Positions 7,819 to 16,235 are shown, counted from the first letter of the stretch. The stretch: 64,000 bases of DNA from Gammaproteobacteria bacterium (GCA_018825305.1 JAHJEO010000021.1:1-64000), one strand, 5' to 3'. A program made the numbers and translations. Notes: generated by a model not told the origin, from the sequence alone.

Positions 7819-8292
7819 TCATGCCGGCAGCCGGGCCAAGGCCTCGAGCAAGGTTCGCCGCTTGGCATGGGGATCCTTCGGTACCTCGATGCCGTTCGCT
7901 TCCATTTCTTCAGTGCCACGACGCATCCAGACCGTGATCTCATCCAGTTTGAAGCGGATCAGCTTTCCAACATGCAAGAAGGGCACCCCGAGCGATTCCC
8001 GCATGTTTGGGTGGGTGAGTATGTACATCGGGATGTTCATGATCTCGGCGATTTCTTTGGCCGACATCAGATTGGGGTCTTTGGACAGCACGACATCACT
8101 GCCTTTCTCCCAGGTGGCGGAATGCATCGACTCCATCTCGAATGCCAGGATGTCCTCCATGAGATAGGTCACCCGCTTGGAGAGCTTCAAATATCTGGGG
8201 CCTCGACCCTCGCAGCGCCAGCGTTGTAGGGTTTTTGGGCTGAGGCCCCAGCGCTCGGCCAACTCGTGCTCATTGATTGCGACTTTTTTCAT
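7819..8292 (-). CDS. protein with two AlpA/excisionase-like helix-turn-helix domains
   Basis: 157 residues from ATG 8292, which has AGGAG eight bases upstream on the minus strand; the upstream open frame has no such signal. The first module is MKKVAINEHELAERWGLSPK, TLQRWRCEGRGPRYLKL. The second is MSAKEIAEIMNIPMYIL followed by VPFLHVGKLIRFKLDEITVW. Both look like MerR-type (HTH_17) modules found in AlpA regulators and Xis proteins, which bend or recognise attachment DNA. It is convergent with the AbiE operon across a long inverted repeat and lies at the right end of the island. I see no integrase gene, so a direct excision role is uncertain; a transcription factor is equally possible. Confidence 0.75.
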   Translation of the reverse strand: MKKVAINEHELAERWGLSPKTLQRWRCEGRGPRYLKLSKRVTYLMEDILAFEMESMHSATWEKGSDVVLSKDPNLMSAKEIAEIMNIPMYILTHPNMRESLGVPFLHVGKLIRFKLDEITVWMRRGTEEMEANGIEVPKDPHAKRRTLLEALARLPA

Positions 8293-8707
8293 CACGTATC
8301 TCCTGTGGTTGTAGGGACACGCATTCAGGCGCTGGTTGGGCACGAAGCCAAGTCGGGCGGGGTCAGGCACACCCTCGCTAAAACGCCCGCGTCATTTAAT
8401 GAGCGCCAGCAATTCCTCGGTCACGACTTGACGTTGCAATGAGGGGAGTAGAGCGAAGCGCGACAAGCTACAGTGGATGTTCGAGAGAACGGCAGTCCTT
8501 CCGATTAAGGCCATTTATGTGTAGAATTTCGGTTTCCGTGGTGGGCACGTTACACCACCAGAATTCTTTCAGGGCTTGACCGGCTGTGTGCGTCAAGTTG
8601 TGCAAATCGGTGCTCAGGCAATTGCCGAATCCCGTTTGCGCTGTTGGTGGCGCAGGGGAGGTAGCCCGGATTTTTCAACCGCGCCGGGAGTCCTTGGCAT
8701 TTCCAGC
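8293..8707. other. 415-base intergenic region: island edge and mrp leader
   Basis: I see no gene here. On the plus strand a weak promoter is possible: TTCCGA (8499-8504), 17 bases, TAGAAT (8522-8527). The leader to mrpE would then be about 175 bases. It contains GTGGTG/CACCAC around 8538-8558 and an inverted repeat CTTGAC (8575-8580)/GTCAAG (8592-8597). The right border of the accessory island must lie in or near this stretch. Confidence 0.4.
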
Positions 8708-9202
8708 ATGTTGCGCAGCCTAAGCCTCTTCCTGTTTCTCTCCGTGTTCTGGCTGCTGCTGTCGGGCATGCCCTTGCCGTTCCTGCTTGCTGCTGGTGTC
8801 GGCAGTGCGCTCGCCGTGGTGTGGTTCGCCCACCGCCTCGACGTCATTGACCACGAGGGCCATCCGGCGCATCTTGTCTGGCATGCGATGCTGTCCTACT
8901 GGCCCTGGCTGCTGAAGGAAATCGCCGTTTCTGGCTGGCAGGTGACCCGTGTCGTGCTCGACCCCAGGCTGCCCATCAGTCCGACATTGGTGCGCATGCG
9001 GCCGTCGCAGACCACCGATGTCGGCCTGGTCACGCATGCCAACTCCATCACCCTGACGCCGGGCACGATCTCGCTGGAAGTCGGCAGCGACGAATTTCTG
9101 GTGCACGCCCTGACACGTGACGGCGCAGCTGGCGTGCAGCGCGGTGGCGCCATGGACCTGCGGGTCAGAGCACTCGAGTCGCGACCGGAGAAAGCGGGAT
9201 GA
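8708..9202 (+). CDS. mrpE: Mrp-type cation/proton antiporter subunit E
   Basis: 164 residues from ATG 8708; the longer open frame upstream is not hydrophobic. Two N-terminal membrane segments (LFLFLSVFWLLLSGMPLPF) are followed by WPWLLKEIAVSGWQVTRVVLDP and the cytosolic stretch ITLTPGTISLEV, which are MrpE/MbhA hallmarks. MrpE is an accessory membrane subunit of multisubunit Na+/H+ antiporters. It is the first gene of a ten-gene operon, and its stop overlaps the next start (ATGATG at 9199). Confidence 0.9.
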   Translation: MLRSLSLFLFLSVFWLLLSGMPLPFLLAAGVGSALAVVWFAHRLDVIDHEGHPAHLVWHAMLSYWPWLLKEIAVSGWQVTRVVLDPRLPISPTLVRMRPSQTTDVGLVTHANSITLTPGTISLEVGSDEFLVHALTRDGAAGVQRGGAMDLRVRALESRPEKAG

Positions 9203-9468
9203 TGTTTTCGGCCGCCGCCCTCGCCCTGTTGGTCACCACGGCCCTGGCCTTGGTGCGTGCCACCCTCGGCCCCACGATTTTCGATCGCCTGCAGGCCGTC
9301 AATACGCTCGGCACCTGCGCGATGCTGCTGCTGGCGGTGCTCGGCTTTCTCGGTGGCCGGCCGGAGTTTCTTGACCTGGCCCTTGTCTACGGCCTGCTCA
9401 ACGTCATCGGCATGGTGGCAGTGTTGAAGTTCTTCCGCCACGGCGGACTCGGCGAGGCCGGCGAATGA
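9199..9468 (+). CDS. mrpF: Mrp-type antiporter subunit F
   Basis: An 89-residue protein with three membrane helices and the MrpF/MbhB signature RATLGPTIFDRLQAVNTLGT, then FLDLALVYGLLNVIGMVAVLKFF. The start overlaps mrpE by four bases and the stop overlaps mrpG by four (ATGA). The Asp in the first conserved loop is typical of the family. It is a small structural subunit of the Mrp module. Confidence 0.92.
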   Translation: MMFSAAALALLVTTALALVRATLGPTIFDRLQAVNTLGTCAMLLLAVLGFLGGRPEFLDLALVYGLLNVIGMVAVLKFFRHGGLGEAGE

Positions 9469-9803
9469 GCCTGGAACTACTGCGGGATCTGGCCAGCTGG
9501 GCCTGCCTGCTCGCCGGCGGCGGCTTTTGCCTGGTCGGCGGCATCGGCCTGCTGCGCATGCCGGATTTCTACACCCGCATGCATGCCGCCAGCGTCACCG
9601 ACACGCTCGGCGCCGGGCTGATTCTGCTCGGCTTGCTGCTGCAGGCGGGGTTCACGCTGATCGGCGCCAAACTGCTGATGGTCGGCCTGCTGATCTTCTT
9701 CGCCAGCCCCACCGCCAGCCATGTGCTGGCCCGCGCGGCGATGATCCACGGCCTGGCCCCGCAACTGGCGGATTCCGCGGAGGACGCATCATCGAAACCC
9801 TGA
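9465..9803 (+). CDS. mrpG: Mrp-type antiporter subunit G
   Basis: A 112-residue three-helix protein with GGGFCLVGGIGLLRMPDFYTRMHAAS, then VTDTLGAGLILLGLLL, the classical MrpG/MbhC motif. It is coupled to mrpF by an ATGA overlap. The tail SAEDASSKP overlaps the beginning of the next subunit gene. Confidence 0.92.
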   Translation: MSLELLRDLASWACLLAGGGFCLVGGIGLLRMPDFYTRMHAASVTDTLGAGLILLGLLLQAGFTLIGAKLLMVGLLIFFASPTASHVLARAAMIHGLAPQLADSAEDASSKP

Positions 9804-10327
9804 TCATCAACGTCCTGCTGGTGCTGATGGTGGGGGCGGTGCTGGCGCTGGCGAAGAATCGCAACCTGTTTGCCGTCGTCGTCCTGTCCGGTGCCTACAG
9901 CTTCCTCATGGCCACCGTGCTGGTGGCGCTGGATGCCGTCGACGTGGCGATGACCGAAGCGGCGGTGGGCGCCGGCATTTCCACGGTGCTGTTCCTTGGC
10001 GCGCTGCACTTGTGCAAGAGCCATGAAGCCAAGCCCGCGCACAAGCCGCTGATTCCGCTGGCGCTGGCGATCAGTACCGGTGCCCTGTTGGTCTACGGCA
10101 GCTTCGGCCTGCCGGCTTTTTCCGATCCGCAGGCGCCGATCCATACCCATGTGGCGCCGCGCTACCTCAACGACGGGCCGCGTGAAACCGGCGTGCCCAA
10201 CGTCGTCACGGCGGTGCTGGCAAGCTACCGCGGTTTCGATACCTTCGGCGAAACCACGGTGGTGTTTACCGCCGGCATCGGCGTCATCGCTTTGCTGCGG
10301 CGACGCAAGAAGGAAAAACGCCCGTGA
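9788..10327 (+). CDS. DUF4040 (MbhD/MbhE-like) antiporter subunit with an unusual start
   Basis: The protein corresponds to the C-terminal part of MrpA, split off as in archaeal Mbh complexes. The MbhD-like half reads LAKNRNLFAVVVLSGAYSF and VALDAVDVAMTEAAVGAGISTVL; an MbhE-like half follows (PRETGVPNVVTAVLASYRGFDTFGETTVVF). No ATG, GTG or TTG covers the first helix. The reading begins IIETLIINVLLVLM right after GGAGG (9779-9783), so ATC at 9788 is the best-placed start; GTG 9821 is the first conventional codon but would remove half of helix one. The body is certain, the exact start is not. Confidence 0.85.
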   Translation: MIETLIINVLLVLMVGAVLALAKNRNLFAVVVLSGAYSFLMATVLVALDAVDVAMTEAAVGAGISTVLFLGALHLCKSHEAKPAHKPLIPLALAISTGALLVYGSFGLPAFSDPQAPIHTHVAPRYLNDGPRETGVPNVVTAVLASYRGFDTFGETTVVFTAGIGVIALLRRRKKEKRP

Positions 10328-10782
10328 AAATGCAGATGGTGCCTCGGGTGATCGCCAAACTGCTGATCCCCTTCATCCTGCTGTTCGCCCTCTATGTGCA
10401 GTTTCACGGCGACTTTGGCCCGGGCGGCGGCTTCCAGGCCGGCGTGATCCTGGCCGCCGCGGTGATTTTCTATGGCCTCATCTATGGTCTGCCTCTGGCG
10501 CGACGGGCCGTTCCCGATTCGCTGCTGGAAGTCTTGATCGCGGCGGGCGTGCTGATTTATGGCGGCGTCGGCGTCATCGGCATGCTGCTGGGCGGAAACT
10601 TCCTCGATTACTTCGTACTCGACAGCGACCCGGTGCATGGCCAGCATCGTGGCATCTTCTGGGTCGAGGTCGGCGTCGCCGTGACGGTTTCGAGCGTGAT
10701 GCTGAAGATCTTCTACATGTTCGCCGATCGTGCGAACCTTGAGGACGAGGACGTGACGGACGAAACAGGGGGCGGGACATGA
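10324..10782 (+). CDS. mrpB: Mrp-type antiporter subunit B (MnhB domain)
   Basis: 152 residues from GTG 10324, which overlaps the previous stop by four bases. It holds four membrane helices with the family core VQFHGDFGPGGGFQAGVILAA, then GIFWVEVGVAVTVSSVMLKIFY. MrpB/MbhF subunits line the proton or cation path. The C-terminal tail is acidic (ANLEDEDVTDETGGGT). It corresponds to MbhF in the Mbh gene order that the operon follows. Confidence 0.92.
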   Translation: MKMQMVPRVIAKLLIPFILLFALYVQFHGDFGPGGGFQAGVILAAAVIFYGLIYGLPLARRAVPDSLLEVLIAAGVLIYGGVGVIGMLLGGNFLDYFVLDSDPVHGQHRGIFWVEVGVAVTVSSVMLKIFYMFADRANLEDEDVTDETGGGT

Positions 10783-10891
10783 GCGACGCCCGCAGGGCCG
10801 TCCCAAGGGCGGCGCAGCCAACAACACGGAGTCGCGTAGCGGCGAACATCCGTCACCTCCCCGCGAGGGGAGGCCGGGAGGGGGGGGGCTC
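10783..10891. repeat. GC-rich intergenic spacer element within the mrp operon (copy A)
   Basis: 109 bases separate mrpB and mrpC, while all other early genes of the operon overlap. The spacer contains a run of GC palindromes (CCTCCCCGCGAGGGGAGG near 10857) and ends in a long G tract just before the mrpC ATG. The block GGGCCGTCCC near 10796 is the complement of GGGACGGCCC found in the hemX-hemY spacer, so it may be a divergent, inverted relative of that repeat. Confidence 0.45.
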
Positions 10892-11248
10892 ATGAGCGGT
10901 TTCGGCAGCCACTTCAGCTACGCGGTGACCGTCTTCCTGATGATCGCCGGCCTGTTCATCGTCATGGCCCGCGGCAACCTGATCAAAAAATTGGTTGGCC
11001 TCAGCGTTTTCCAGACTTCGGTTTATCTGCTCTACATCGCGCCCGGCAAGCTGATCGGCGGCACCGCACCCATCGTCGCGTCGGGCTACCAGATCTATTC
11101 CAATCCGCTGCCGCATGTGCTGATCCTCACCGCCATCGTCGTCGGTGTCGCCACGCTGGCGCTCGGCCTGGCGCTGGCGGTGCGCATTCGCGAAGCCTAC
11201 GGCACCATCGAGGAAGACGAGATTCTGGAACGGGACGTCGCATCGTGA
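10892..11248 (+). CDS. mrpC: Mrp-type antiporter subunit C (NuoK-like)
   Basis: A 118-residue three-helix protein related to NuoK: MIAGLFIVMARGNLIKKLVGLSVFQT, then NPLPHVLILTAIVVGVATLALGLAL. The conserved ALTAIVVG-type helix end is present. It follows the GC-rich spacer with a G-rich ribosome-binding tract and overlaps mrpD by four bases. It is equivalent to MbhG. Confidence 0.92.
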   Translation: MSGFGSHFSYAVTVFLMIAGLFIVMARGNLIKKLVGLSVFQTSVYLLYIAPGKLIGGTAPIVASGYQIYSNPLPHVLILTAIVVGVATLALGLALAVRIREAYGTIEEDEILERDVAS

Positions 11249-12759
11249 GCATCGGCCAAACTATCGGCGCCAACCTGCCGGCGCTTCAGGTCGTCACGCC
11301 CCTGCTGGCGGCGCCGCTGGTGCTGCTGTTGCGCTCGCCCCGGCTGGCCTATGCGGTGACGCTGGCCGCCAGTTTTGCCAGCCTCGCCATCGCCATCGCC
11401 CTGTGGCAGCAGGTGGCAACCATGGGGCCGATCTCCTATGCAATGGGCAGCTGGCCGCCGCCCTGGGGCATCGAATACCGCGTCGACCGGCTCTCGGCAT
11501 TCGTCCTGCTGCTGGTCAGCCTGATGGCCGCTGTCGTCGTGCCTTACAGCCGCACCAGCATCGCGCGGGAGATTCCCGCCGACAGCCACACGCTCTATTA
11601 CGTGATGTTCCTGCTGTGCCTGGCCGGCCTGCTCGGAATCACCATTACCGGCGACGCCTTCAATATCTTCGTATTCCTCGAGGTGTCGTCGCTGTCCACC
11701 TATGTCCTTATCGCCTTCGGCCGCGACCGGCGGGCGCTGGTCGCCTCCTATCAGTACCTGATCATGGGCAGCATCGGCGCCACCTTCATCGTCATTGGCA
11801 TCGGCCTGCTTTACCTGATGACCGGCACCCTCAACCTGGTCGACATGGCTGGCCGCCTTGCCGCAGGTGGAACCAGCCGGCCGGTACTGGCGGCGCTGGC
11901 CTTCCTCACCGTCGGCATCTCGCTCAAGCTGGCGCTGTTCCCGCTGCACCAGTGGCTGCCCAATGCCTACACGCATGCGCCCTCGGCGGTCACCGCCTTC
12001 CTCGCCGCCACCGCAACCAAGGTGTCGGTGTATGTGCTGATCCGTTTCTACTTCACGGTGTTCGGCGAGAGCCTGGTGTTCCACAAGCTGCCGCTGCCCC
12101 AGATCATGCTGTGGCTGTCGCTGCTGGCGATGTTCGCCGCCAATGCCGTGGCCATTTCGCAGAACAACCTGAAGCGCCTTTTTGCCTACTCCAGCGTCGC
12201 CCAGATCGGCTACATCACGCTCGGCCTGTCGTTCGATTCAGTCAATGGCCTCACCGCCTCCATCGTGCACCTCTTCAACCACGGCCTGGCCAAGGGCGCG
12301 ATCTTCCTGCTGATCGGCGGCCTGGTCATCGGCATCGCGAAACCGGGCGCCGTCCCGCCAGCGCCGACTTTTGACCGGCTGGCCGGCCTCGCCCGGCGCA
12401 TGCCGCTCACCAGCTTCGGCATCGTGCTCGGCGGCCTCTCGCTGATCGGCGTGCCGGGCACGGCCGGTTTCATCACCAAGTGGTACCTGATCCTCGCCGC
12501 GATGGAGAGCGGCCAGTGGTGGCTGGTGGCGGCGATCCTGCTGAGTTCGCTGCTGGCGGTCGCCTATGTCTGGCGCTTCGTCGAGGTGGCCTATTTCCGC
12601 GCCCCGCCGGCTGGGCAGGAAGAACGCTGCGAGGCGCCACTGACAATGCTGATCCCGGCCTGGCTGCTGCTTGCCGCGACCTTCTGGTTCGGCCTCGACA
12701 CCTCGCTCACCGTCGGGACGGCAACGGAAATCGCCCAGCAGCTGGTGCGCGGCCAATGA
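11245..12759 (+). CDS. mrpD: Mrp-type antiporter subunit D (NuoL/M/N family), first copy
   Basis: A 504-residue polytopic protein of the proton_antipo_M family. Key features are VDRLSAFVLLLVSLMAAVVVPYS, the conserved Glu in FVFLEVSSLSTYVLI, KLALFPLHQWLPNAYTHAPSAVTAFLA with the channel Lys and His, and NNLKRLFAYSSVAQIGY. This is the ion-pumping subunit. The stop overlaps the second D-type gene (ATGAG at 12756). A copy of the 24-bp dispersed repeat (12349-12372, minus orientation) lies inside, coding for part of AVPPAPTFDR. Confidence 0.92.
   Translation: MSIGQTIGANLPALQVVTPLLAAPLVLLLRSPRLAYAVTLAASFASLAIAIALWQQVATMGPISYAMGSWPPPWGIEYRVDRLSAFVLLLVSLMAAVVVPYSRTSIAREIPADSHTLYYVMFLLCLAGLLGITITGDAFNIFVFLEVSSLSTYVLIAFGRDRRALVASYQYLIMGSIGATFIVIGIGLLYLMTGTLNLVDMAGRLAAGGTSRPVLAALAFLTVGISLKLALFPLHQWLPNAYTHAPSAVTAFLAATATKVSVYVLIRFYFTVFGESLVFHKLPLPQIMLWLSLLAMFAANAVAISQNNLKRLFAYSSVAQIGYITLGLSFDSVNGLTASIVHLFNHGLAKGAIFLLIGGLVIGIAKPGAVPPAPTFDRLAGLARRMPLTSFGIVLGGLSLIGVPGTAGFITKWYLILAAMESGQWWLVAAILLSSLLAVAYVWRFVEVAYFRAPPAGQEERCEAPLTMLIPAWLLLAATFWFGLDTSLTVGTATEIAQQLVRGQ
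12349..12372 (-). repeat. 24-bp dispersed repeat, copy 1
   Basis: Read on the minus strand: AAAAGTCGGCG, CTGGCG, GG, ACGGC. It lies inside mrpD, antisense to the gene. Confidence 0.7.
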
Positions 12760-14210
12760 GTCCGGCGGCGCTGATCCTTGTTGCGCTGGTCCTGCCGCTC
12801 GCCGGTGCGATCGGCATCGTGCTGGCGCGCCGCCAGCCCAACCTGCGCGAGGGCGTCACCCTGACCACTGCCGTGGCCTTGTTCGCCTGCGTCATTCAGC
12901 TGCTGGCTCCGGTGCTGGCCGGCGTGCGGCCGGAAGTGCTACTGCTGGAGCCGCTGCCCGGCCTGCCGATCGCCTTTCGCGTCGAGCCGCTCGGCATGCT
13001 GTTCGCGCTGATCGCTTCCGGTTTGTGGATCGTCAATTCGGTCTACTCCATCGGCTACATGCGCGGCAACAACGAGAAAAACCAGACCCGCTTCTACGTC
13101 TGCTTCGCCCTCGCCATCGCCGCTGCGCTCGCCATCGCCTTTGCCGCCAACCTGCTGACACTGTTCCTCTTCTACGAGGTGCTGACGCTGATCACCTACC
13201 CGCTGGTGACCCACGCCGGCACCGACAAGGCACGCGCCGGCGGCCGCACCTACCTGGCGATCCTGATGGGCACCTCGGTGCTTTTCCTGCTGCCGGCGGT
13301 GATCTACACCTGGCACGTCGCCGGTACCACCGATTTCCGCCCCGGCGGCATCCTGCCCGCCGGCATGGACACGGGGGCAGTTGCCGTGCTGCTGGCGCTG
13401 TTCATGTTCGGCATCGGCAAGGCCGCGCTGATGCCTTTCCACCGCTGGCTGCCCGCCGCGATGGTGGCGCCGACGCCGGTTTCGGCGCTGCTGCACGCGG
13501 TGGCCGTGGTCAAGGCCGGCGTCTTCTCGGTGGTCAAGGTCATCGTCTATGTTTTCGGCCTCGATGCGCTGGTTGGCGCCACCGACTGGCTGATTGCGAT
13601 TTCCGGCTTCACCATCGTCGCCGCCTCGATCGTCGCGCTCCATGCCGACAACCTCAAGCGCCGGCTGGCCTATTCGACGGTCAGCCAGCTTTCCTACGTG
13701 GTGCTGGCCGCCGCGATGATCGCGCCGCTTTCCATCGTCGGCGCCGCGCTGCATATTGCCACGCACGCCTTTGCCAAGATCACCCTGTTCTTCACTGCCG
13801 GTGCCATCTATACAGCTGCCCACAAGACGGAAGTGAGCCAGCTCGACGGCATCGGCCGTCGCATGCCCTGGACCATGACCGCCTTCACCATCGGCGCGCT
13901 GTCGCTGATCGGCATTCCTCCGGCTGCCGGCTTCGTCAGCAAGTGGTTCATCCTGTCCAGCGCCGCCACAGGCGGCCACTACATGGTAATCGCCGTGCTG
14001 GTGGTCAGCACCTTGCTGAACGCCGCGTATTTCCTGCCCATCATTCATGCGGCATTCTTCAAGCCGCCGAGCCCGGAAGACGTGGCGCATCCGCACGGCG
14101 AGGCGCCGCTGCCCATGGTGCTGGCACTGATGGCGACGGCGGGCGGCACCATCGCCCTGTTCTTCTTCTCCACGCAACTGCTGCAACTGGCGCAGCAGCT
14201 GGTGGCTTAG
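12756..14210 (+). CDS. Mrp-type antiporter subunit D paralogue, second copy
   Basis: 484 residues from ATG 12756, which overlaps the mrpD stop; the longer open frame upstream is a shadow of mrpD. NuoL/M/N features include FRVEPLGMLFALIASGLWIVNSVYSIGYMRG, LFLFYEVLTLITYPLVTH (helix-5 Glu), KAALMPFHRWLPAAMVAPTPVSALLHAVAVVKAGVF and DNLKRRLAYSTVSQLSYV. It is a second proton-pumping module and more like MrpA/NuoL-N than the first copy. Its C-terminus is hydrophobic and short, without the NuoL lateral helix. Confidence 0.9.
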   Translation: MSPAALILVALVLPLAGAIGIVLARRQPNLREGVTLTTAVALFACVIQLLAPVLAGVRPEVLLLEPLPGLPIAFRVEPLGMLFALIASGLWIVNSVYSIGYMRGNNEKNQTRFYVCFALAIAAALAIAFAANLLTLFLFYEVLTLITYPLVTHAGTDKARAGGRTYLAILMGTSVLFLLPAVIYTWHVAGTTDFRPGGILPAGMDTGAVAVLLALFMFGIGKAALMPFHRWLPAAMVAPTPVSALLHAVAVVKAGVFSVVKVIVYVFGLDALVGATDWLIAISGFTIVAASIVALHADNLKRRLAYSTVSQLSYVVLAAAMIAPLSIVGAALHIATHAFAKITLFFTAGAIYTAAHKTEVSQLDGIGRRMPWTMTAFTIGALSLIGIPPAAGFVSKWFILSSAATGGHYMVIAVLVVSTLLNAAYFLPIIHAAFFKPPSPEDVAHPHGEAPLPMVLALMATAGGTIALFFFSTQLLQLAQQLVA

Positions 14211-14226
14211 CGAATCGAGGGCAGTC

Positions 14227-14499
14227 ATGACCCCATCGTCCGATACCAAGAAATACTGGCTCGACAGCAGCGAAAACGTCACCAAGCTGTTTCATGGGCT
14301 GTGGGTGGTCTGCCTGGGGTTGATTTCCATCGACCTCTTCCTGCACCGGCACGAGGATTTCGGCTTCGCCATGCTGTTCGGCTTCCACGGCTTCTATGGC
14401 TTCTTCGCCTGTGTCGCACTGGTGCTGGCCGCCAAGCAATTGCGCCGGATACTGATGCGCCCGGAAGACTATTACGACAGGGATTCCCATGAGCGGTGA
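14227..14499 (+). CDS. small conserved membrane protein of the antiporter operon
   Basis: This 90-residue protein has two membrane helices (GLWVVCLGLISIDLFL and FGFHGFYGFFACVALVLAA) around a His-rich turn (HRHEDFGFAM), and ends in a charged DYYDRDSHER tail. It lies 16 bases after the second D subunit and overlaps the third by 11 bases, so it is made with the complex. I do not recognise a named family. A structural role like the one-helix or two-helix subunits of complex I-like assemblies is an inference. Confidence 0.8.
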   Translation: MTPSSDTKKYWLDSSENVTKLFHGLWVVCLGLISIDLFLHRHEDFGFAMLFGFHGFYGFFACVALVLAAKQLRRILMRPEDYYDRDSHER

Positions 14500-16183
14500 T
14501 TTCCCCGTTGCCCTGATCCTGATTTTCGGCGCCGCGCTGGTGCCGCTGTTTCGCGGCGTGGTGCGCAGCGCCTACATGCTGCTGCTGCCGCTGCTGGCCT
14601 TTGGCTACCTGCTGAGCGTGCCGCTCGGCCTGCATGGCCAGATCGAACTGCTCGGCCAGACGCTGGTGCTGATGCGAGTGGACAAACTCAGCCTGCTGTT
14701 CGGCTACATCTTCCTGCTGGCGGTGCTGCTCAGCGTGATCTACGCCCTGCACGTCGACGACACCATGCAGCATGTGGCCGGACTGATCTATGCCGGCAGC
14801 GCCATCGGCGCAGTATTTGCCGGCGACCTGATGAGCCTGTTCATCTACTGGGAGCTCACCGCGGTTTCCTCCGTGTTGCTGATCTGGGCGCGGCGCGGCG
14901 AACACTCCGCCGCGGTCGGCATGCGCTACGTGATCGTCCAGCTCCTTTCCGGGATGTTCCTGCTGGCCGGCGGCCTCCTGCACTGGCAGGCGACCGGTTC
15001 CATCGAATTCGGCCACATCGGCCTGACCGGTCCGGCTGGCGCCCTGATCCTGCTCGGCTTCGGCATCAAGTCGGCCTTCCCCCTGCTGCACAACTGGTTG
15101 ATGGATGCCTACCCGGAGGCCACGCCCACAGGCACGGTGTTCCTTTCGGCGTTCACCACCAAGCTCGGCATCTATGCACTGGCGCGCGGTTTCGCCGGCA
15201 CCGAAGAACTGGTCTGGGTTGGCACGCTGATGGCGGCCTTTCCGATCTTCTACGCGGTGATCGAGAACGACCTGCGCCGCGTGCTGGCCTACAGCATGAA
15301 CAACCAGCTCGGTTTCATGGTGGTCGGCATCGGCATCGGCACCGAACTGGCGATCAATGGCGCGGTGGCCCATGCTTTTGCCGACATCATCTTCAAGGGC
15401 CTGCTGTTCATGTCGATGGGCGCGGTGCTGCTGCGCACCGGCACCATCAAGGGCAGCGAACTGGGCGGACTCTACAAGTCCATGCCGTGGACCACCGGCT
15501 TCTGCATGGTCGGCGCCGCCTCGATCTCGGCCTTCCCGCTCTTCTCCGGCTTCGTCACCAAGTCGATGATCATGAGCGCGGCGGCGATGGAGGGGATGAC
15601 CTTCAACTGGCTGGTACTGCTGTTCGCCTCGGCCGGGGTGTTCCACCACGCCGGCATCAAGATTCCCTACTTCGCCTTCTTTTCCCACGACTCGGGCATC
15701 CGCTGCGAGGAGGCACCGCGCAACATGCTGGTCGCCATGGGCATCGCTGCCGCACTGTGCATCGGCATCGGCGTGTTCCCCGGCGCCCTGTATGCGCTGC
15801 TGCCCTACGCCCCCGACTACGAACCCTACACGGCCTCGCACATCGTCGCCCAGCTGCAGCTGTTGTTTTTCTCCGCGCTGGCCTTCGCCGTGCTGATGCG
15901 TACCGGCATCTATCCGCCGGAACTGCGCTCCGTCAACCTCGACAGTGACTGGTTCTACCGCATCGCCGGCGCGGAGGTCGTCAAGTCCTTCCGCTGCGCC
16001 CTGCAGGAAACCCGTGCGGGTCTGGCCGAAGCGTTCGCCGCTCGCGCCATCACCGCAAGCGCCTACATTGTCCGCCATCGCCGGCCGGACGGCCTGCTGC
16101 TGCGTTCCTGGCCCACCGGCAGCATGGCGCTGTGGGTGATGGTGATGCTGCTGGCCTACCTGCTGTTCTACTATCTCGGCTAG
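14489..16183 (+). CDS. Mrp-type antiporter subunit D paralogue, third copy
   Basis: A 564-residue NuoL/M/N-family protein: MRVDKLSLLFGYIFLLAVLLSVIYALH, SLFIYWELTAVSSVLLIWARRGEH (helix-5 Glu), IKSAFPLLHNWLMDAYPEATPTGTVFLSAFTTKLGIYALA, and ENDLRRVLAYSMNNQLGFMVVGIGIG. It is longer than the other two D copies because of an extra C-terminal region (about 470-564) ending in a last helix (MVMLLAYLLFYYLG). Three D-type subunits in one operon imply several ion channels per complex. It is the last gene of the operon. Confidence 0.9.
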   Translation: MSGDFPVALILIFGAALVPLFRGVVRSAYMLLLPLLAFGYLLSVPLGLHGQIELLGQTLVLMRVDKLSLLFGYIFLLAVLLSVIYALHVDDTMQHVAGLIYAGSAIGAVFAGDLMSLFIYWELTAVSSVLLIWARRGEHSAAVGMRYVIVQLLSGMFLLAGGLLHWQATGSIEFGHIGLTGPAGALILLGFGIKSAFPLLHNWLMDAYPEATPTGTVFLSAFTTKLGIYALARGFAGTEELVWVGTLMAAFPIFYAVIENDLRRVLAYSMNNQLGFMVVGIGIGTELAINGAVAHAFADIIFKGLLFMSMGAVLLRTGTIKGSELGGLYKSMPWTTGFCMVGAASISAFPLFSGFVTKSMIMSAAAMEGMTFNWLVLLFASAGVFHHAGIKIPYFAFFSHDSGIRCEEAPRNMLVAMGIAAALCIGIGVFPGALYALLPYAPDYEPYTASHIVAQLQLLFFSALAFAVLMRTGIYPPELRSVNLDSDWFYRIAGAEVVKSFRCALQETRAGLAEAFAARAITASAYIVRHRRPDGLLLRSWPTGSMALWVMVMLLAYLLFYYLG

Positions 16184-16235
16184 CCCGACGGGCGCCCGGC
16201 TTGATCGCCGGCAAGTTTGGCCATTGCTTCGCCGA

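Noticed and set aside
3391-8580. Attachment-site duplication of the tRNA-Phe 3' end at the island border
   Set aside because: I looked for the last 15-20 bases of the tRNA around 8300-8580 and found no convincing second copy.
14279-16078. Long minus-strand open frame of 599 codons opposite the third antiporter D subunit
   Set aside because: It is His/Gly/Gln-rich and antisense to a clear membrane protein gene; GC-rich codon bias creates such frames.
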